From Domibacillus antri (GTDB lineage Bacteria; Bacillota; Bacilli; Bacillales; Domibacillaceae): a stretch of 38,712 bases of DNA. The stretch is from positions 1 to 38,712 of the forward strand of contig NZ_MSDU01000036.1 in the NCBI RefSeq assembly GCF_001936625.1. The letters are read 5' to 3'. Below, piece after piece: positions 16,666 through 24,225 of the stretch. The notes under the pieces were generated by a model. It saw only the letters and a program-made list of their open reading frames with translations, searched no databases and was not told the origin of the DNA. The number at the start of each line of letters is the position of its first letter. Within the stretch, counting starts at the first letter, position 1. The translations under genes and the position numbers were made by a program.

Positions 16666-17418
16666 TCATTCCCCTTTCATCCAGACTGCCACTTTCCGGA
16701 CAATTTGCCGGTTGACATCTGGAGGTATGTAATGGTCGTATTCATCAAAATACATCGTGTCTGCTTTTGGTAATTTTTTTTCGAGCCGGTAAGCATGTTC
16801 AGCGGATACATTATCATCAAGCCGGCCATGAATAATCAAAACAGGTGAAGTAATTTTATGAACATCTTCAAGAGGTGTGCGCCATTTATACTGTTCCGGG
16901 ACTTTCGAAGGGCTGCCGCCAATCACCCGTTTCATCATACGTCTCATATCTTTCCTCTCCTCATACGTAAGCACCATATCTGACACACCCCCCCACGTCA
17001 CTAATGAAGCAGCCGGTTTATGAATCGCCGTTAAAAGGGCCATGACCCCTCCCCGTGAAAACCCGAATACGTGAACGCGGTTGTTTTTTACACGCGGATA
17101 ATCCCTCAGCAAATCAAAGGCGGAAAACGCGTCTTCCCGGTCTTCTCCTGCAAAATCTTCATTTCCTTCTCCCCCGCGGTTGCCTCTGTAAAACGGAGCA
17201 AAGACGATAAACCCTTCTGCCGCAAATTCAGCAATCCGGGCAGGCCTTACCATTCCGACACCTTTAATGCCTCCGCGCAAATATAAAAACCCTTCATACA
17301 GCCCGTCATCTGCCGGCTCAGCTAGAAATCCTTTTACACGCAGGCCGGCCGATTCATACACAACAGAAAAGAGACGCACATTCGGGTTCGGAGATGGATA
17401 CGGCGTACATTCAATCAT
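16666..17418 (-). CDS. ytmA: Prolyl-oligopeptidase-like alpha/beta hydrolase YtmA
   Basis: A 250-residue serine hydrolase of the prolyl oligopeptidase (S9-like) alpha/beta group. GFSRGG supplies the nucleophile Ser, GRLDDNV the Asp loop and EYDHYI the catalytic His. The N-terminus YLRGG marks the oxyanion hole. There is no signal peptide, so it is cytosolic. The substrate is unknown; an esterase or peptidase role is inference. It overlaps ytkD by 4 bp and is followed by ytmB after 3 bp. Confidence 0.86.
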   Translation of the reverse strand: MIECTPYPSPNPNVRLFSVVYESAGLRVKGFLAEPADDGLYEGFLYLRGGIKGVGMVRPARIAEFAAEGFIVFAPFYRGNRGGEGNEDFAGEDREDAFSAFDLLRDYPRVKNNRVHVFGFSRGGVMALLTAIHKPAASLVTWGGVSDMVLTYEERKDMRRMMKRVIGGSPSKVPEQYKWRTPLEDVHKITSPVLIIHGRLDDNVSAEHAYRLEKKLPKADTMYFDEYDHYIPPDVNRQIVRKVAVWMKGE

Positions 17419-17888
17419 ATTAAACCGCTCCTCTTCAACTTTTCAAACGAGCAGGCAATTACATCATCTTTCATTAAAAATGAATAGGAGTCTTGAAAAC
17501 GCGCTCGTAAAATATTGTTTTTTTCAATATAAGGGCCATCCGTTTCCAAATAATCGCCTTTCTTTTCTATATCCGTTACACGCGCGAAAAAAACCGCTTT
17601 TAAAAACGGTTTTTCCGGATCTTGCACACAATACTCGCCAATAAAATGTAAATGATCGACAAAAGCGCCGGTTTCTTCCCATATTTCACGCCGAGCCGCT
17701 TCCTCCAGCGTTTCATCTTCTTCCATTTTTCCGCCCGGAAATTCAAGACCCCTCGTGCGATGTTTCGTCAATAACCAGCCTTCTTCACAGCGGCAAATAA
17801 TAAACACATGCGTAGGTGAGTCATGAAAAGCACCGGGTTCGAGTGATAATTGCACATTAAATCCATTTTTATCTATAAACGTATGCAT
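17415..17888 (-). CDS. ytkD: Nudix nucleoside triphosphatase YtkD (8-oxo-dGTPase type)
   Basis: This 157-residue Nudix hydrolase has a perfect Nudix box at residues 53-75 (G-x5-E-x7-REIWEETGA). B. subtilis YtkD sanitises oxidised guanine nucleotides (8-oxo-dGTP) and has also been reported to have RNA 5' pyrophosphohydrolase-type activity. GAGGGG lies 7 nt before the ATG. A perfect TATAAT sits at 17936-17931 on the minus strand but lacks a clear -35, so the gene may be read from the upstream hypothetical gene. Its ATG-proximal operon is ytkD-ytmA-ytmB. Placement near dps puts two oxidative-damage genes close together. Confidence 0.88.
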   Translation of the reverse strand: MHTFIDKNGFNVQLSLEPGAFHDSPTHVFIICRCEEGWLLTKHRTRGLEFPGGKMEEDETLEEAARREIWEETGAFVDHLHFIGEYCVQDPEKPFLKAVFFARVTDIEKKGDYLETDGPYIEKNNILRARFQDSYSFLMKDDVIACSFEKLKRSGLI

Positions 17889-17921
17889 CCATACCCCTCA
17901 TCTCCACTTCATGTCTCTCTA

Positions 17922-18236
17922 TTATACTTCATTCCGCATCTTTTTTATATGTGAGCGCGCTTCGTCATCACCCAGCTCATATACCTTATCATACACCGCC
18001 ATCATCCGCCGGTCGTATTGATCATTATCTGCATCCAGATGATACGGAATGGATGGAAGATGTGCCCGCCAGAACGTACCGGAATCCGCTCCGTTCATCG
18101 CATTGAACATTTCCCGCAAGTCATGAATTTCCTTCTCATTGGCAAAAATACGGAAATTCCATGGCGATACGTCCGGTTTTGATTGTATCTCTCCATTGGC
18201 GATTTGTATATAATACGGCTGTTTTTCCAATTTCAT
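17922..18236 (-). CDS. Conserved hypothetical protein, 104 residues
   Basis: I do not recognise a functional family. The protein is soluble, acidic and mixed, with a PYYIQIANGEI strand at the start, an N-terminal SPWNFRIFA, and a helical C-terminus rich in Asp, Arg and Lys; the central FWRAHLPSIPYHLDADNDQYD segment is Asp- and Tyr-rich. AAAAGGGG precedes the ATG at only 2 nt, while a TTG two codons later would have an 8-nt spacer, so the true start could be TTG 18230. It is divergent from the next gene and 33 bp upstream of ytkD. Confidence 0.7.
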   Translation of the reverse strand: MKLEKQPYYIQIANGEIQSKPDVSPWNFRIFANEKEIHDLREMFNAMNGADSGTFWRAHLPSIPYHLDADNDQYDRRMMAVYDKVYELGDDEARSHIKKMRNEV

Positions 18237-18290
18237 CACCCCTTTTCGATTAAGATGCCCGAAACTTTTTTTTCCATTCAAATAAAAAAG

Positions 18291-18320
18291 TTGGAATATG
18301 AGAACGCTTTCATGTATAAC
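18291..18320 (+). promoter_or_regulatory. Predicted promoter of the small acidic helical protein gene
   Basis: TTGGAA (18291-18296), an 18-bp spacer and TATAAC (18315-18320) precede the AAGGAGGG ribosome binding site by about 21 bp. Confidence 0.5.
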
Positions 18321-18354
18321 TATATATATATTCTTTGGCGAAGGAGGGACAATG

Positions 18355-18597
18355 ATGAAATTCGTGGATGAATTGTTCGAATTGTACCGGGGGAGGCTGC
18401 AAGGTACAGAGGATGACCTTGACATGATTACGCTGACGGTGCTCGGTGAAATGTCTAAAGCGGATATTTTAACGGTCATTCAGGATATGTCGGAAGAAGA
18501 GCTTGCCTGGCTGTTCCGCGTTTATTTGTATGAAGGACTGAAAGAAAAATTTAATCAGGATCAACTACCAGTAAGAAAAAATAATCATTTTCATTAA
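18355..18597 (+). CDS. Small acidic helical protein, DUF6154-like
   Basis: An 80-residue acidic, entirely helical protein (VDELFELYRG, then EDDLDMITLTVLGEM, then MSEEELAWLFRVYLYEGL). It resembles small Bacillus proteins of the DUF6154 kind, whose function is unknown; the family match is from memory. There is no membrane segment. The start at 18355 is 6 nt after GGAGGG; ATG 18352 is also possible. It is a single-gene unit with its own promoter and terminator. Confidence 0.75.
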   Translation: MKFVDELFELYRGRLQGTEDDLDMITLTVLGEMSKADILTVIQDMSEEELAWLFRVYLYEGLKEKFNQDQLPVRKNNHFH

Positions 18598-18603
18598 TAC
18601 ATA

Positions 18604-18632
18604 AAAAAAAGACGGGATACGCCGTCTTTTTT
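18604..18632. terminator. Bidirectional terminator after the small acidic protein gene
   Basis: AAAAAAGACGG and its complement form a stem of about 11 bp with a 6-nt loop. T and A tracts serve both strands, ending this gene and the convergent YjfB-like gene. Confidence 0.85.
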
Positions 18633-18635
18633 ACG

Positions 18636-18824
18636 TTAAACCGATACGTCTACAACTGTTCCCTTATAAGGATGCGGCGCTTCCTGCACGGCCGGTGCAG
18701 GCATCTGCTGAATCATTGCTGTAACAGCAGCCGTTTGTGTGGCCATCTGGCTTTTAAGCAAGTTTACATTTAACGTCCGGCGCAGATCGGCAACCTGCCC
18801 TTCCATAATTGAAGATAGTTCCAT
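18636..18824 (-). CDS. YjfB-like putative motility protein (PF14070-like)
   Basis: A 62-residue protein with an N-terminal helix (METSSIME-like start, then a Gln/Met/Ala-rich stretch MATQTAAVTAMIQQM) and a short C-terminal HPYKGTVVDVSV. That layout, ending in an HP-x2-G-x3-D tail, is typical of the small YjfB putative motility family; the role is unproven. AAAGGGGGG precedes the ATG by about 5 nt. It is convergent with the previous gene. The IS605-like remnant begins 40 bp upstream, on the same strand and pointing toward it. Confidence 0.75.
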   Translation of the reverse strand: MELSSIMEGQVADLRRTLNVNLLKSQMATQTAAVTAMIQQMPAPAVQEAPHPYKGTVVDVSV

Positions 18825-18861
18825 CGCCGCCCCCCCTTTTTCGATTCATCATACCAGAGAA

Positions 18862-19240
18862 CCTTGAACTACCCCCACTTTCACTTCGTTTAGAAGTGGA
18901 GATTTCTGCGGACACCTAAGTATTCTTCAGTTTTTTAGCGGGCTACCCTCGTAGTCCCTACGATTGATACGAAATTCGTATGGTCTTTCTATCTTATCTT
19001 CGTGTATATGCTTGATTTTCGCACACAAAAGGAAAATGGTTATTCTTTGCGACCTTCGAAAGTTATAGGCGAACGATAGACAACAAACAGGTTCTATTTA
19101 CGCAACTAGCACCACGCTAGAATCGTTCAAGAATATTGTATCACAAAACTTAGACTAACACCTGCTGCTATTCATCTCCCGCTTACTCATTGGGCTAATG
19201 CCCTTCTCATTCCTTGAAGTGGGAGTCTTCTCTCGAGACA
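18862..19240 (-). mobile_element. Non-autonomous IS200/IS605-like (IS1341-type) element without tnpA or tnpB
   Basis: This 380-bp stretch has no plausible open frame. Read on the minus strand it starts with a left-end-like hairpin (CTCCCACTT near 19224-19216 pairing with AAGCGGGAG near 19185-19177, with GGGC-ATTA-GCCC inside). It ends with the subterminal hairpin and GGGGGTAGTTCA terminus familiar from the right end of TnpB-encoding IS elements. CCTTGAA occurs at both ends (18862-18868 and 19212-19218). The middle has several small hairpins. Boundaries are approximate. No transposase remains, so it would depend on enzymes elsewhere. Confidence 0.7.
18868..18985 (-). ncRNA. Candidate omegaRNA (TnpB guide-RNA scaffold) in the IS605-like right end
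   Basis: On the minus strand, ATACGAATTTCGTAT (18981-18967), the hairpin CGTAG-GGA-CTACG (18962-18950), GGGTAGCCCGC (about 18948-18938), CGCAGAAATCTCC, and the CACTTC-GTTTA-type terminal hairpin (18898-18882) follow in the order seen in omegaRNAs of IS1341-type elements. The guide would be the flanking bases beyond 18862. Relative to the usual form the terminal hairpin carries an extra 6 nt (CACTTT), so the scaffold may be damaged. Expression is not shown. Confidence 0.5.
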
Positions 19241-19243
19241 CGA

Positions 19244-19275
19244 TAAAAAAATCGAGCCTGTTCATGGCTCGATTC
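19244..19275 (-). terminator. Terminator of dps
   Basis: On the minus strand AATCGAGCC, a 7-nt loop and GGCTCGATT are followed by seven T. It begins a few bases after the dps stop. Confidence 0.9.
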
Positions 19276-19279
19276 CATA

Positions 19280-19720
19280 TTATTTTCCAAGAAATGATTT
19301 AAGCATCCAGACATGTTTTTCAAGGCTTTGATGAATGGCAAGGAGCATGTCCCCTGTCGTTTCATCCCCTACTTCAGCCGCTAAATCCATCGCTTCTTTT
19401 AACTCGCCTGTTAGCGTTGTAAAATCGTCAATGATGGATTTAACCATTTCTTCAGCGGATTCTTTTCCTTCCGCTTCATTGACACTTGCTTTTTCTAGTG
19501 ATTCCTGAAGTGTTGCAATCGGTTTTCCATCAAGTGCAAGAAGACGCTCCGCCAATTCATCAATATGAACGCTTGCTTCCGTGTACAGCTCTTCAAATTT
19601 CGCATGCAGAGTAAAGAACTGAGGACCTTTCACATACCAGTGGTAATTGTGAAGCTTCGTGTATAAAACCGTCCAGTTTGCAACTTGTTTGTTTACGCTG
19701 TTGATTAATTTCTTTGACAT
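19280..19720 (-). CDS. dps: Dps-family ferritin-like DNA-protecting protein
   Basis: This 146-residue Dps family protein forms a dodecameric shell that stores iron and protects DNA. The ferroxidase residues are present by motif: His27 ([10 protein letters not shown]), His39 and Glu43 (LHAKFEELY), Asp54 and Glu58 ([10 protein letters not shown]). A near-consensus sigma-B promoter (GTTTAC-N13-GGGTAT, 19791-19767) lies upstream, as for B. subtilis dps, a general-stress gene. GGAGGG lies 9-10 nt before the ATG. It is monocistronic with its own terminator; ytzI starts on the opposite strand. Confidence 0.93.
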   Translation of the reverse strand: MSKKLINSVNKQVANWTVLYTKLHNYHWYVKGPQFFTLHAKFEELYTEASVHIDELAERLLALDGKPIATLQESLEKASVNEAEGKESAEEMVKSIIDDFTTLTGELKEAMDLAAEVGDETTGDMLLAIHQSLEKHVWMLKSFLGK

Positions 19721-19766
19721 AAAAAAAATCCCTCCAAATTATGTAGTTTGGCTCATTACTATATTA

Positions 19767-19791
19767 ATACCCGATTTGTGCAAAAGTAAAC
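19767..19791 (-). promoter_or_regulatory. Predicted sigma-B promoter of dps
   Basis: On the minus strand GTTTAC (19791-19786), 13 bp and GGGTAT (19772-19767) match the sigma-B consensus (GTTTaA, N12-14, GGGTAT), about 47 bp before the start codon. Confidence 0.75.
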
Positions 19792-19829
19792 AAAATCATG
19801 ATAAACTATTGAACAAAGGAGGGATTTTT

Positions 19830-19976
19830 TTGCTGACGATCATCATTATTTCCATTATTATCGTTCTTATCGTACTCGTTTTATCAGTGCTGACAATTAA
19901 TAAAGGATACAGTTATAAACATACCATTGATCCGCCTGCCGAGGAAAAGCCGGAGGGAACACGTGATAAACCATGA
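19830..19976 (+). CDS. ytzI: Small single-span membrane protein YtzI
   Basis: A 48-residue protein with one N-terminal membrane helix ([19 protein letters not shown], residues 3-21) and a polar C-terminal tail with [10 protein letters not shown]. It matches B. subtilis YtzI in size, layout and position; the function is unknown. The start is TTG at 19830, 6 nt after AAAGGAGGG; upstream codons in the frame lie across the dps start and are not coding. It overlaps yidD by 4 bp, so a role linked to membrane protein insertion is possible but is inference. Confidence 0.85.
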   Translation: MLTIIIISIIIVLIVLVLSVLTINKGYSYKHTIDPPAEEKPEGTRDKP

Positions 19977-20215
19977 AAAAAATGTTTCTTTTGCTGATCC
20001 GCTTTTACCAAAAAGGCATTTCACCCCTTAAACCGCCGACATGCCGCTTTTATCCGACATGCTCACATTATGGATACGAAGCAGTTCAAAAACATGGCGC
20101 ATGGAAAGGCGGTCTATTGACCATCATCCGCATCTGCAAATGCCATCCGTTTCATCCCGGCGGTGTGGATTACGTGCCGGACAAATGGCCGAAAAAAAAA
20201 TCAGACAGCTTCTGA
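19973..20215 (+). CDS. yidD: Membrane protein insertion efficiency factor YidD (YtjA)
   Basis: This 80-residue YidD-family protein has the characteristic [24 protein letters not shown] and [13 protein letters not shown] segments with conserved Cys residues. It is an amphipathic inner-face membrane protein that helps YidC/SecYEG insert membrane proteins. The ATG overlaps the ytzI stop by 4 bp. The last codons (KKKSDSF) are encoded by the A-tract and stem of the terminator at 20189-20226. The 3' end also overlaps the convergent LemA gene by 46 bp. Confidence 0.92.
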   Translation: MKKMFLLLIRFYQKGISPLKPPTCRFYPTCSHYGYEAVQKHGAWKGGLLTIIRICKCHPFHPGGVDYVPDKWPKKKSDSF

Positions 20216-20739
20216 TTTTTTTTCGGACGGATGAACAATTCTTTTTTCTCAAACCCGAACAAGACAGCGGTCATATTCGCCGGAAAACGGCTGATCGCTT
20301 CGTTCAGCTGTCCTGCATGTGCATTATAATGGCTGCACGCATCCGGCATTTCCTCCATCATGTCATCGACACGCGCATGAAGCTGAATATACATCGGGCT
20401 CGTCCGAAGCGGAGGGCATTTGGCGGCGGAAGCGGTCATCCTTTCATAAAATAGATCCAGTTTGCCGCAAAGTCTGAGCTTTTCCTCTGCCGTCATCTCC
20501 GGAAATCGATCTCGAATGATCATCATCTCTGCCAGGATTCCCTGTTCATTTAAATCATATGCAGCCACTGTTTCTGCCCATTTTGCATATAAATTAACGC
20601 GGGCCTCCATAAAACGATCCACATCTCGAAATAACGCTTCCGTTTTTTTCTGCAGACCAATAAGTCTTCTATAAGTCCACACAAATAGAAGAAGAGTGAG
20701 ACCGGCTCCGGTGAATATGATCCATAATCCGTTTTCCAA
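20170..20739 (-). CDS. LemA-family membrane-anchored protein
   Basis: A 189-residue protein with an N-terminal membrane helix (residues 4-22, [17 protein letters not shown]) and a cytoplasmic coiled helical domain. The end of that domain, [21 protein letters not shown] then FGFEKKELF, is the LemA family signature. Such proteins are of uncertain role; some associate with stress or membrane proteases. The start is TTG at 20739, 7 nt after GGAGGG. The final residues are encoded in the terminator shared with yidD. Confidence 0.8.
   Translation of the reverse strand: MENGLWIIFTGAGLTLLLFVWTYRRLIGLQKKTEALFRDVDRFMEARVNLYAKWAETVAAYDLNEQGILAEMMIIRDRFPEMTAEEKLRLCGKLDLFYERMTASAAKCPPLRTSPMYIQLHARVDDMMEEMPDACSHYNAHAGQLNEAISRFPANMTAVLFGFEKKELFIRPKKNQKLSDFFFGHLSGT
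20189..20226. terminator. Bidirectional terminator embedded in the 3' ends of yidD and the LemA gene
   Basis: CCGAAAAAAAA(A)TCAGA and TCTGATTTTTTTTCGG form a long stem with a short loop. The stop of yidD (20213-20215) and the last codons of the convergent LemA gene lie within it. Tracts of 8-9 A and T serve both strands. Confidence 0.85.
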
Positions 20740-20817
20740 TACACCACCCTCCTTCTATTTTTTGTTTCCATTATTTCTACTTCTTTTCCTCTAAAAAAGT
20801 TTCTATAAAACTAAAAT

Positions 20818-21918
20818 TCAGACAAAATATGTGTCAATTGTCATCGTATCCAGCCGCTTTCGATTTATTTCATAGCCAATACCCGGCTGTTCTGACAATT
20901 GGATCCGCCCGTTTTCAACGATAATACCCGTTTCAATCACGTCCTCTTCCCAATAATGATCAGACGAAACAATATCGCCAGGAATCGTAAAACCGGGCAA
21001 AGAGGCGAGCGCTATAGTATGCGCACGAGAAATACCGAACTCAATCATGCCGCCCGTCCATAACCCAGCTCCATTCGACACACATTGATCATGAATTTTT
21101 ATTGCCTCTGTCAGTCCGCCCACCCTGCTGAATTTCACATTTATGACCCGGCAGGCGTCCATTTCCAGTGCGCATTTCGCATCATGGGCAGACCGGATGC
21201 TTTCATCGAGGCAGACAGGTGTTTTGATTTCTTTTTGCAGTTTTGAATGCTCCCATAAATCTTCTGCATGAAACGGCTGCTCAATCATCAGTAAGTTATA
21301 CTCATCAAGGCTTTTTAAATGATCGATATCCTGCAGTGAATAAGCAGAGTTGGCATCAGCGAGGAGCGGTACATCCGGAAAGAGACGGCGGATCTCTTTC
21401 AACAGGTAACGGTCTTTTTTGGGTTCCATTTTAAATTTAATGCGTTCGTACCCGGATTCCATAAGTGCTGCCATCCGGGTAATCATATCCGCCGTCGTTT
21501 TTCCTGCTGCGACAGCACCGGCTGGGATGGATGTGCGCATACCGCCAAGAAGCCGGTAAAGCGGTTTATTTTGCTGTTTTGCGTATAAATCCCAGAGAGC
21601 AGATTCGATACCCGCTTTCGCCATCCGATTGCCCCGGACCGAAGCAAACAATGATTGAACGTCTGATGGATGATCGATTGTTTTGCCATGCAACAGCGGA
21701 AACAGCACATCTTTGATGATGTGCCATTCCGTGAGCACCGTTTCTTCGGTATACCATGGTGTTGAAAAAGCGGATGCTTCCCCCCATCCAACCCCCCCTT
21801 GTTCATCTTCCGCTTCAATGATAACTGCCTGCCGCATAGAGACGGTTTCAAGATGCGTAAAAAAGGGCTGCTTGAGCGGCATTTCAATAAGACGCATTGT
21901 CCATTTTTTAATGCGCAT
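20818..21918 (-). CDS. menC: o-Succinylbenzoate synthase
   Basis: A 366-residue enolase-superfamily enzyme that dehydrates SHCHC to o-succinylbenzoate, step 4 of menaquinone synthesis. YERIKFKMEP carries the K-x-K catalytic pair; LLADANSAYS, LMIEQPF and CLDESIRS carry the Asp, Glu and Asp metal ligands. The start at 21918 has GGAGGG 6 nt before it, inside the end of menE; the two genes overlap by 11 bp. An ATG at 21924 abuts the ribosome binding site and is unlikely. It is the last men gene; no strong terminator is seen directly after its stop. Confidence 0.94.
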   Translation of the reverse strand: MRIKKWTMRLIEMPLKQPFFTHLETVSMRQAVIIEAEDEQGGVGWGEASAFSTPWYTEETVLTEWHIIKDVLFPLLHGKTIDHPSDVQSLFASVRGNRMAKAGIESALWDLYAKQQNKPLYRLLGGMRTSIPAGAVAAGKTTADMITRMAALMESGYERIKFKMEPKKDRYLLKEIRRLFPDVPLLADANSAYSLQDIDHLKSLDEYNLLMIEQPFHAEDLWEHSKLQKEIKTPVCLDESIRSAHDAKCALEMDACRVINVKFSRVGGLTEAIKIHDQCVSNGAGLWTGGMIEFGISRAHTIALASLPGFTIPGDIVSSDHYWEEDVIETGIIVENGRIQLSEQPGIGYEINRKRLDTMTIDTYFV

Positions 21919-23344
21919 ATTCATCCCTCCACTTCGCGGCCAGCTCTCTTCGCAAAAGTTTATTCGATGCATTGCGCGGAAGCTTATCCACTTGAATAAA
22001 ATAAGCCGGCACTTTGTAGCGTGCCAGTTTTTCAGAACAAAAAGCAGCGAGCTCCTCTGACGACAATGGTCTGTCAGCTACATAAAAGGCAGCCGGCACA
22101 CTTCCCCATTTTTCGTCCGGTACACCGGTAACACCTGCTTCCAGTACCGCTTCGAAGCTTGTAAGCACAGATTCGATTTCCGCCGGATAAATGTTTTCCC
22201 CGCCTGAAATGATTAAATCAGAACGGCGGTCAAGAACGTATAGAAAGCCTTCCGAATCAAGACGGCCGATATCGCCTGTATGAAACCAGCCGTTTTGGAA
22301 TGATTGTTCATTTGCTTCCGGCCGATTTAAATAACCTTGCGTTACATTCGGACCGCTTACTAAAATTTCCCCTTCTTCTTCCCCATCAATTTTGACCGCG
22401 CACGGGAAAAGAGGCTTTCCGGCAGATCCAAGTTTTGTCAACGCATACTCCGGAGCAAGTGTAACGATTTGGGATGATGTTTCCGTCATGCCATACGTCT
22501 GGTAAACGGGAATGTCTTTTTGCCGGCATTGTTCCAGAAGCGGCAAAGGAGCTGGTCCTCCCCCCAGCAGCATGCAACGAAAACGCGGGCTGTAATTGCC
22601 GGTGAGTTCTTTTAACATGTCGGAAAGCATGGCAGTCACAACTGAAATGATGGTGACATCCCCATTTTCAAGTGATTCATTGATCCGTTTTGCATCAAAT
22701 TTTTCAAAAAGACACACTTCCATTCCGTAAATCACACTTTTCATAACGATCGAATAGCCGGAAATATGGAATAACGGTACTGCACAAAGCCACGTATCGT
22801 CAGTATGAAGTCCAAGATTTAATGCTGAGCCCTCTGCGCTTGTATAATGGTTTCCGTATGTTTGAATAACCCCTTTCGGACGTCCGGTTGTACCGGATGT
22901 ATACATGATTGAACATGGTTCATCAAGTACAAACGTCTCACGTGGTGTAAACGGCTTACCATCGGGAAAATCTGCTATTGAAATGGACCGAATGCCGGAA
23001 ATGGCTGCTGCTTTTCTTTCATGAAAAGGATCGAATAGGATATGGGAAGCGCCGGCATCCAGCAGCTGCCATTCTATTTCTTCCGCCGTGAGCCGGCTGT
23101 TCAGCATAAGAGCGATAGCGCCTATTTGCTGAAGCGCATAAATAGTGAAAATCGTCTCCGGCTTATTGGATGCGAGCACCCCGCAAAAGTCACCTTTTTG
23201 AATACCGGATGCGCTGAGTGCTGATGCTGCTTTCAATGTATTTCTGTACAGCTGTGCAAATGTCCATGATCTTTTTTCAAAAACGAGTGCTGTCCGATCA
23301 GGTGTTAAAAATGCGCGCTGTTTTAACCAATTGGGCATGTTCAT
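21908..23344 (-). CDS. menE: o-Succinylbenzoate-CoA ligase
   Basis: A 478-residue ANL-superfamily adenylating enzyme that makes o-succinylbenzoyl-CoA. YTSGTTGRPKG (residues 148-158) is the ATP-binding P-loop, YGMTETSS the A5 motif, and HTGDIGRLDSEGF then DRRSDLIISGGENIYPAEIE the A7-A8 hinge. The start at 23344 has AAAGG 9 nt upstream; an ATG at 23353 directly abuts it. A terminator-like hairpin separates it from menB. It overlaps menC by 11 bp. Confidence 0.95.
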   Translation of the reverse strand: MNMPNWLKQRAFLTPDRTALVFEKRSWTFAQLYRNTLKAASALSASGIQKGDFCGVLASNKPETIFTIYALQQIGAIALMLNSRLTAEEIEWQLLDAGASHILFDPFHERKAAAISGIRSISIADFPDGKPFTPRETFVLDEPCSIMYTSGTTGRPKGVIQTYGNHYTSAEGSALNLGLHTDDTWLCAVPLFHISGYSIVMKSVIYGMEVCLFEKFDAKRINESLENGDVTIISVVTAMLSDMLKELTGNYSPRFRCMLLGGGPAPLPLLEQCRQKDIPVYQTYGMTETSSQIVTLAPEYALTKLGSAGKPLFPCAVKIDGEEEGEILVSGPNVTQGYLNRPEANEQSFQNGWFHTGDIGRLDSEGFLYVLDRRSDLIISGGENIYPAEIESVLTSFEAVLEAGVTGVPDEKWGSVPAAFYVADRPLSSEELAAFCSEKLARYKVPAYFIQVDKLPRNASNKLLRRELAAKWRDEYAH

Positions 23345-23365
23345 CTCATTCATCCTTTCAATGGA

Positions 23366-23396
23366 AAAAGGGTGCCCGGTTAATTGGACACCCTTT
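23366..23396 (-). terminator. Terminator-like hairpin between menB and menE
   Basis: On the minus strand AAAGGGTGTCC, an 8-nt loop and GGGCACCCTTT pair over 11 positions (one G-U), followed by further T. It lies wholly in the 62-bp menB-menE gap. Confidence 0.75.
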
Positions 23397-23406
23397 CTGC
23401 ATTTGT

Positions 23407-24225
23407 TTACGGAAATCTTGGGAACTGACCGAAGTCCGGGTCGCGTTTTTCTTTAAATGAATCGCGTCCTTCTTTCGCTTCATCTGTTGTGTAATAAAGC
23501 AGTGTCGCGTCACCCGCGAATTGCTGAAGACCGGCAAGGCCGTCAGTGTCCGCATTCATGGCTGCTTTAATAAAACGAAGGGCAGTCGGGCTCTTTTCAA
23601 GCATTTCTTCCGCCCACTTCACCGTTTCTTCTTCCAGCTTTTCAAGCGGCACAACCGTATTCACAAGACCCATGTCAAGTGCTTCCTGGGCGTTATACTG
23701 ACGGCAAAGGAACCAGATTTCGCGTGCTTTTTTATGGCCGACGATGCGGGCAAGATAACCTGAACCATAACCGGCATCGAATGAGCCGACTTTCGGACCG
23801 GTTTGGCCGAATACAGCATTGTCTGCTGCAATCGTCAAGTCGCATACAACATGAAGGACGTGGCCGCCGCCGATTGCATACCCTGCAACCATGGCAATGA
23901 CCGGTTTTGGAATCACACGGATCAGCCGCTGCAGGTCAAGCACATTTAGACGCGGTATTTCATCATCGCCGACGTAGCCGCCGTGTCCGCGCACTTTTTG
24001 ATCGCCGCCTGAGCAAAACGCTTTGCCGCCTGCACCCGCAAGGATAATGACACCAATTTTTGAGTCATCGCGTGCATAGGCAAATGCATCAATCATTTCC
24101 ATGACCGTTTTCGGACGAAATGCATTATGTACTTCCGGACGGTTAATCGTTACTTTCGCAATACCATTATACGTTTCATAAATGATATCTTCATATTCAC
24201 GTTCTTTCACCCAATTAAAAGCCAT
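23407..24225 (-). CDS. menB: 1,4-Dihydroxy-2-naphthoyl-CoA synthase
   Basis: A 272-residue crotonase-fold enzyme that closes the second ring from o-succinylbenzoyl-CoA. Signatures are [25 protein letters not shown] (acyl-CoA/oxyanion loop) and the [13 protein letters not shown] and [10 protein letters not shown] segments. AAAGGAGG lies 8 nt before the start at 24225. The ATG lies within the menH 3' end (11-bp overlap); the additional upstream frame is not coding. It is followed by a terminator-like hairpin and then menE. Confidence 0.97.
   Translation of the reverse strand: MAFNWVKEREYEDIIYETYNGIAKVTINRPEVHNAFRPKTVMEMIDAFAYARDDSKIGVIILAGAGGKAFCSGGDQKVRGHGGYVGDDEIPRLNVLDLQRLIRVIPKPVIAMVAGYAIGGGHVLHVVCDLTIAADNAVFGQTGPKVGSFDAGYGSGYLARIVGHKKAREIWFLCRQYNAQEALDMGLVNTVVPLEKLEEETVKWAEEMLEKSPTALRFIKAAMNADTDGLAGLQQFAGDATLLYYTTDEAKEGRDSFKEKRDPDFGQFPRFP

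Noticed and set aside
18862-19240. A riboswitch or group I/II intron in the 455-bp gap before dps
   Set aside because: It does not lead into a gene on its strand in the usual way, shows no intron core or known aptamer motifs, and the IS605-like ends explain it better.
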